From: Marinobacter qingdaonensis
Lineage (GTDB): Bacteria > Pseudomonadota > Gammaproteobacteria > Pseudomonadales > Oleiphilaceae
NCBI RefSeq assembly: GCF_034555935.1
Contig: NZ_JAYDCJ010000001.1
Span: forward strand, 558,001 to 622,000
Direction of reading: 5' to 3'
DNA length: 64,000 nt
Of the stretch, positions 60,983 to 64,000 are shown piece by piece. The translations under genes and the position numbers were made by a program. The notes under the pieces were generated by a model that did not search any database, was not told the DNA's origin, and was given only the letters and a program-made list of their open reading frames with translations. Within the stretch, counting starts at the first letter, position 1; each line of letters begins with the position of its first letter.

Positions 60983-63109
60983 TCAGGTTTTCAGGCGCCC
61001 CAGCTCCCGCTCCAGCACCGTTACCTGCTCGTCGAGACTGGTGCCGCTGCCCTTGACCCGGGTTGCCAGCTGACGCAGGTCACTGGCGGCATCGCCGATC
61101 TGGGTCAGGTTCCGGTTGATCTCTTCACTGACCGAGCTCTGTTCCTCGGCCGCCGTGGCCACGTGGGTGACGTGTTCAACGATGGTGCCGATGCGCTCCA
61201 CCACCGTGGCCAGCGAGTGCGCGGCCTCCTGGGTGCCATCGACCGCGGCCGAGGCCCGGCCGACGCCGCTTTCGATCACCGAGACCGCGCCGTCGACGTC
61301 GGCTTTCAAGCCCTCGATCATCTCGCTGATGTCATCCGTGGACTGGCGGGTGCGCAACGCCAGGGTGCGCACCTCGTCCGCCACCACCGCGAAGCCGCGG
61401 CCCTGCTCGCCGGCCCGGGCCGCCTCGATGGCGGCGTTGAGGGCCAGCAGGTTGGTCTGTTCCGCGACCCCGCGGATGACTTCCAGGATCCGGTTGATGT
61501 CTTCGCTGCGGCTAGCGACCTGGCTGATGGCGGCGCTGGCTTGGCTCATGTCCCCCGACACCGCATTGACGCCGTTGACCGCCGACAACAGGGTGTCCTG
61601 GGTGAAGCTGATGCCATCCTGGGCCATGCGGGCGTTGTCTGCGGCGTCACTGGCAAAGCCGGCCACTTCCCCGGCGGCGGCCGACATCTGGTTCATGGCT
61701 GCGACCACGCTGTCGATGTCCTGGTGCTGACGCGAGGTCTGCTCGTCGGTTTCCGCGGCGATGCGGCCGACCCCGCGGGCCTGTTCACTGACCCGGGCAT
61801 TGACCTGCTTGAGGTCGTTGATCATGTCCCGCAACCGGGCCAGGAAGGTGTTGAAGCCGTCGGCCAGGTCGATCAGTTCGGCGTGGGTGTCGATGGCCAG
61901 CTCCCGGGTCAGGTCGCCCTCGGCACTGGCGAGGTTCTGCATCCGGTCCCGGATTTCAGTCAGCGGCCGGGTCACCGAGCGCACCAGTACCACCAGGGCC
62001 AGGCTGGCCAGCACCACCACCAGGATGCCCACCATCATCTGGTCCCGGGCCGTGGCCGCTACTTCCTCCGAGAGCATGCCGGTGATCTCGCCCACACCCG
62101 CCAGGGCCGCGTCCCTGGGCAGCTCGATCAGCAGCGACCACTGGCTGCCGGCCAGCTCAATATCCACCGGGTAGGACACCGCCAGGGTCTCGCCATCGTC
62201 GTACCGGCCGTCCCCCTGGTGCAATTGGACGAACTCGTCGGCCAATTCGGGCAGGGCTTCGGCCAAGGGCCGCCCCAGATGCGCCTGGTAGTGACTGGAC
62301 GCGGCGATCAGTCCGGTCCGGCTGAGCAGGGTGACCCGGGACTGGCCGTCGAACAGGGTGCGGCTGACCTCGGCGATGGTCTGCTGCAGGGTGCTCAGGT
62401 TCAGGTCGGTGCCGGTCACGCCGGCAAACTCGCCGTCGTCCAGGATCGGCACTACCAGACTGGTCATCAGCTCGGTGTAGCCCTCCTCGATCTCATACTC
62501 GTACGGCTCCATGATGCACGGTGCCCGGGACTCCAGGGAGCACAGGTACCATTCGCCATCACGGATGCCAAATTCGTTGCGGGTCTCCAGGTACTTGAAC
62601 GACGGATCCTGGGTGGCGTTGAACACCACGTCCCCGTCCGGGCCCCGGTAGTAGTAGATTTCCAGGGTCCCCTCGTCGCTGCTGTGCTCTTCCACGCCCC
62701 CGGTGAAGTAGCGGTCCTGGCCGTCGTAGGCGTCCGGCTCGAAGTGGGCGTAGATGGAACTCAGGCTGGCCTGGTCCTCGAGGATGGCGCCGATGGTTTC
62801 CTGCATGTCCCGGCGGCTGATGCGCCCGGAACTGTCGGCCTGGATGTTGCGGGTCACCACGTTGCGCACCACCTCGGGCGTGCGGTAGGCGGTGGCGAAC
62901 TGGCCGCTAACCAGCTCGCCGTATTTGCCGGCGGTTGCGCTCAGCTGGTCCATGACAATACTCTGCACCGTATCCCTGGATTCGGACGTCAGTCGCTGCT
63001 CCATGCTGCCGAGCGACATTTGCGCGGTCACCACGATGCTGATGCCCATGACCAGCAGCAGCGCAATCACCAGCGCGTAGAGTTTGAATTGAAGGGAGAG
63101 CTGTCTCAT
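60983..63109 (-). CDS. Methyl-accepting chemotaxis protein with dCache-type sensor
   Basis: A 708-aa transmembrane receptor. TM1 (about 8-30), a large periplasmic domain (about 30-350) of dCache type ([30 protein letters not shown]), TM2 (about 355-378) and HAMP (380-435). The signalling domain carries the hairpin tip motif [35 protein letters not shown]. There is no C-terminal CheR-binding pentapeptide. ATG 63109 is used; a GTG at 63157 would add 16 residues. It is divergent from the YqaA-like gene. The ligand is unknown. Confidence 0.92.
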   Translation of the reverse strand: MRQLSLQFKLYALVIALLLVMGISIVVTAQMSLGSMEQRLTSESRDTVQSIVMDQLSATAGKYGELVSGQFATAYRTPEVVRNVVTRNIQADSSGRISRRDMQETIGAILEDQASLSSIYAHFEPDAYDGQDRYFTGGVEEHSSDEGTLEIYYYRGPDGDVVFNATQDPSFKYLETRNEFGIRDGEWYLCSLESRAPCIMEPYEYEIEEGYTELMTSLVVPILDDGEFAGVTGTDLNLSTLQQTIAEVSRTLFDGQSRVTLLSRTGLIAASSHYQAHLGRPLAEALPELADEFVQLHQGDGRYDDGETLAVSYPVDIELAGSQWSLLIELPRDAALAGVGEITGMLSEEVAATARDQMMVGILVVVLASLALVVLVRSVTRPLTEIRDRMQNLASAEGDLTRELAIDTHAELIDLADGFNTFLARLRDMINDLKQVNARVSEQARGVGRIAAETDEQTSRQHQDIDSVVAAMNQMSAAAGEVAGFASDAADNARMAQDGISFTQDTLLSAVNGVNAVSGDMSQASAAISQVASRSEDINRILEVIRGVAEQTNLLALNAAIEAARAGEQGRGFAVVADEVRTLALRTRQSTDDISEMIEGLKADVDGAVSVIESGVGRASAAVDGTQEAAHSLATVVERIGTIVEHVTHVATAAEEQSSVSEEINRNLTQIGDAASDLRQLATRVKGSGTSLDEQVTVLERELGRLKT

Positions 63110-63169
63110 TTTAGGGGGAACCTGTTGACGGGTGTTGCGGGTTTCGAATTCTGACACAAGGAGAACCGG

Positions 63170-63598
63170 TTGGCCTACCTGACCCTGTTTCTGACGGCCT
63201 TTGCCGCCGCCACCCTACTGCCCGCCTATTCGGAAATTCTGCTGGGCACGCTGGTGGCCCAGGGGCTGTCGTACTGGTGGCTGTGGTTTGCGGCGACCCT
63301 GGGGAACACCCTGGGCTCCGTGGTCAATGGTGTTATCGGCCGGCAGGTCGATCGCTTTAAAGACAGGAAGTGGTTTCCGATCAGCGAGCAGCAACTGCAC
63401 CGGGCCCGCAACCGGTTCAACCGCTACGGTCAGTGGTCGCTGCTGCTGGGCTGGCTGCCCCTGGGCGGAGATGCGCTGACCCTGGTGGGCGGCATCATGC
63501 GGGTGCCCTGGCTGAATTTCGTGATCCTGGTGGGAATCGGCAAGGGCCTGCGCTACGCCTTCGTGCTCTGGCTGGTCGCCGAGGCGTCCTCGCCGTAG
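63170..63598 (+). CDS. yqaA: YqaA-family (DedA/VTT-like) inner-membrane protein
   Basis: A 142-aa protein with four hydrophobic segments; [42 protein letters not shown] and [17 protein letters not shown] are typical of the YqaA/VTT family. The start is TTG 63170, chosen because AAGGAG lies six bases upstream and no ATG fits. Its 3' end overlaps the convergent gene below by 46 bases. Related DedA proteins act in undecaprenyl-phosphate flipping and pH/cation balance; for YqaA this is not shown. Confidence 0.85.
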   Translation: MAYLTLFLTAFAAATLLPAYSEILLGTLVAQGLSYWWLWFAATLGNTLGSVVNGVIGRQVDRFKDRKWFPISEQQLHRARNRFNRYGQWSLLLGWLPLGGDALTLVGGIMRVPWLNFVILVGIGKGLRYAFVLWLVAEASSP

Positions 63599-64000
63599 AG
63601 GTATTTGCGCAGCAGGGGTTCACCGTTGAATTCCGAGTGCAGCACCGCGATGAAGGTGTACACCCCGATCAGCTTGCGGTTGAGGAACACAAACTCCTTC
63701 GGCGGCACGCGGAAATAGCGGCTGATCGCCGAACGTGCGGCCTGGCGGGCAACCCGGGACGGCAGGTCGCTCTGCTTCCAGCGGTACTCGCCGTCGGCGT
63801 TGACGGCGTACTCCGGCCAGGTGCCGTGGTCCGGCGCCAGGGGTTCCAGCACCGACATGCACACCGCGCCGAAGGTCTTGAGCACCTCCGGGGGCCAGTC
63901 CCGGCTCATGAAGCGCAACTGGACCCCGCCATCAATCACCGCCTCCAGATCGTTCTCATAGGAAGCCCGGATCATCTGCCGGACCGGATCCAGGAACTCG
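63553..64000 (-). CDS. C-terminal part of an ABC1/AarF-like kinase family protein
   Basis: The last 148 codons of a minus-strand gene are visible; the frame stays open through the right edge, so the N-terminal part is outside the window. The visible segment (VLKTFGAVCMSVLEPLAP, PKEFVFLNRKLIGVYTFIAVLHSEF) resembles the C-terminal helical region of the ABC1/UbiB/AarF family. The kinase-like motifs would be upstream, so the call rests on the tail only. It overlaps the convergent YqaA-like gene by 46 bases. Confidence 0.6.
   Translation of the reverse strand, partial: EFLDPVRQMIRASYENDLEAVIDGGVQLRFMSRDWPPEVLKTFGAVCMSVLEPLAPDHGTWPEYAVNADGEYRWKQSDLPSRVARQAARSAISRYFRVPPKEFVFLNRKLIGVYTFIAVLHSEFNGEPLLRKYLYGEDASATSQSTKA

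Overview
The window reads as chromosome of a halotolerant gammaproteobacterium, most likely Marinobacter or a close relative. The grounds are the gene content and order (rpsF-rpsR-DUF2232-rplI-dnaB-alr, rlmB-rnr, mpl-ubiX, fabB next to an Fnr/Anr regulator, a PPi-type phosphofructokinase) and the dense, GC-rich coding with short intergenic gaps. The assignment rests on recognised protein families, not on a database search.

Layout. 0-1.4 kb: the 5' part of a tyrosine integrase leaving the left edge, an upstream region with five GGGGTCC repeats, then tRNA-Met(CAT). 1.5-13 kb: mixed housekeeping and accessory genes (two orphan periplasmic binding proteins, PACE and EmrE-type efflux pumps, a beta-lactamase-fold hydrolase, metY, lipA, an RND/MMPL exporter, a Spy/CpxP-like protein, a YlqF/RbgA GTPase, an AraC regulator). 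13.4-17.8 kb: Mpo1-like protein, fabB, fnr/anr with an FNR box just before its start, an RmlD-like reductase and a small unknown protein. 17.8-26 kb: a minus-strand housekeeping block (rnr, rlmB, rpsF, rpsR, DUF2232, rplI, dnaB, alr). 26.25 kb: tRNA-Leu(CAG).

26.5-53 kb is the most interesting part: an exopolysaccharide/biofilm locus resembling the Vibrio fischeri syp system. One minus-strand operon encodes a PhnD-like periplasmic protein, a hybrid histidine kinase ending in an HPt domain, and a LuxO/SypG-type sigma-54 response regulator. Around it are a REC-GGDEF-EAL protein, a lipoprotein plus LruC-domain secreted protein, a REC-PP2C phosphatase, an RsbW-like kinase, a STAS anti-anti-sigma protein, and the polysaccharide genes (wza-like, wzc-like without kinase, wzy/ligase-like, GT4, GT2, a WecG/TagA-sugar-transferase fusion, a degenerate nucleotidyltransferase-like protein, a second hybrid kinase and a wzx-like flippase). 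Six intergenic regions each hold a box of the form TTYGCA-N3-TGCRAA (the LuxO/SypG enhancer type). Between 59 and 120 bases from each box lies a sigma-54 -24/-12 promoter pointing at the neighbouring gene, seven promoters in all because one box is shared by two divergent operons. I infer that the response regulator controls the whole locus, including its own operon and the LruC operon, and that the PP2C/kinase/STAS set adds a partner-switching layer.

53-64 kb: GFA-family protein, a large lipoprotein of unknown function, an LCAD-like acyl-CoA dehydrogenase, mpl-ubiX, PPi-type phosphofructokinase, glutaredoxin, a dCache chemoreceptor, a YqaA-like membrane protein and the 3' end of an ABC1/AarF-like kinase gene leaving the right edge. 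No CRISPR array, rRNA gene or insertion sequence was seen.
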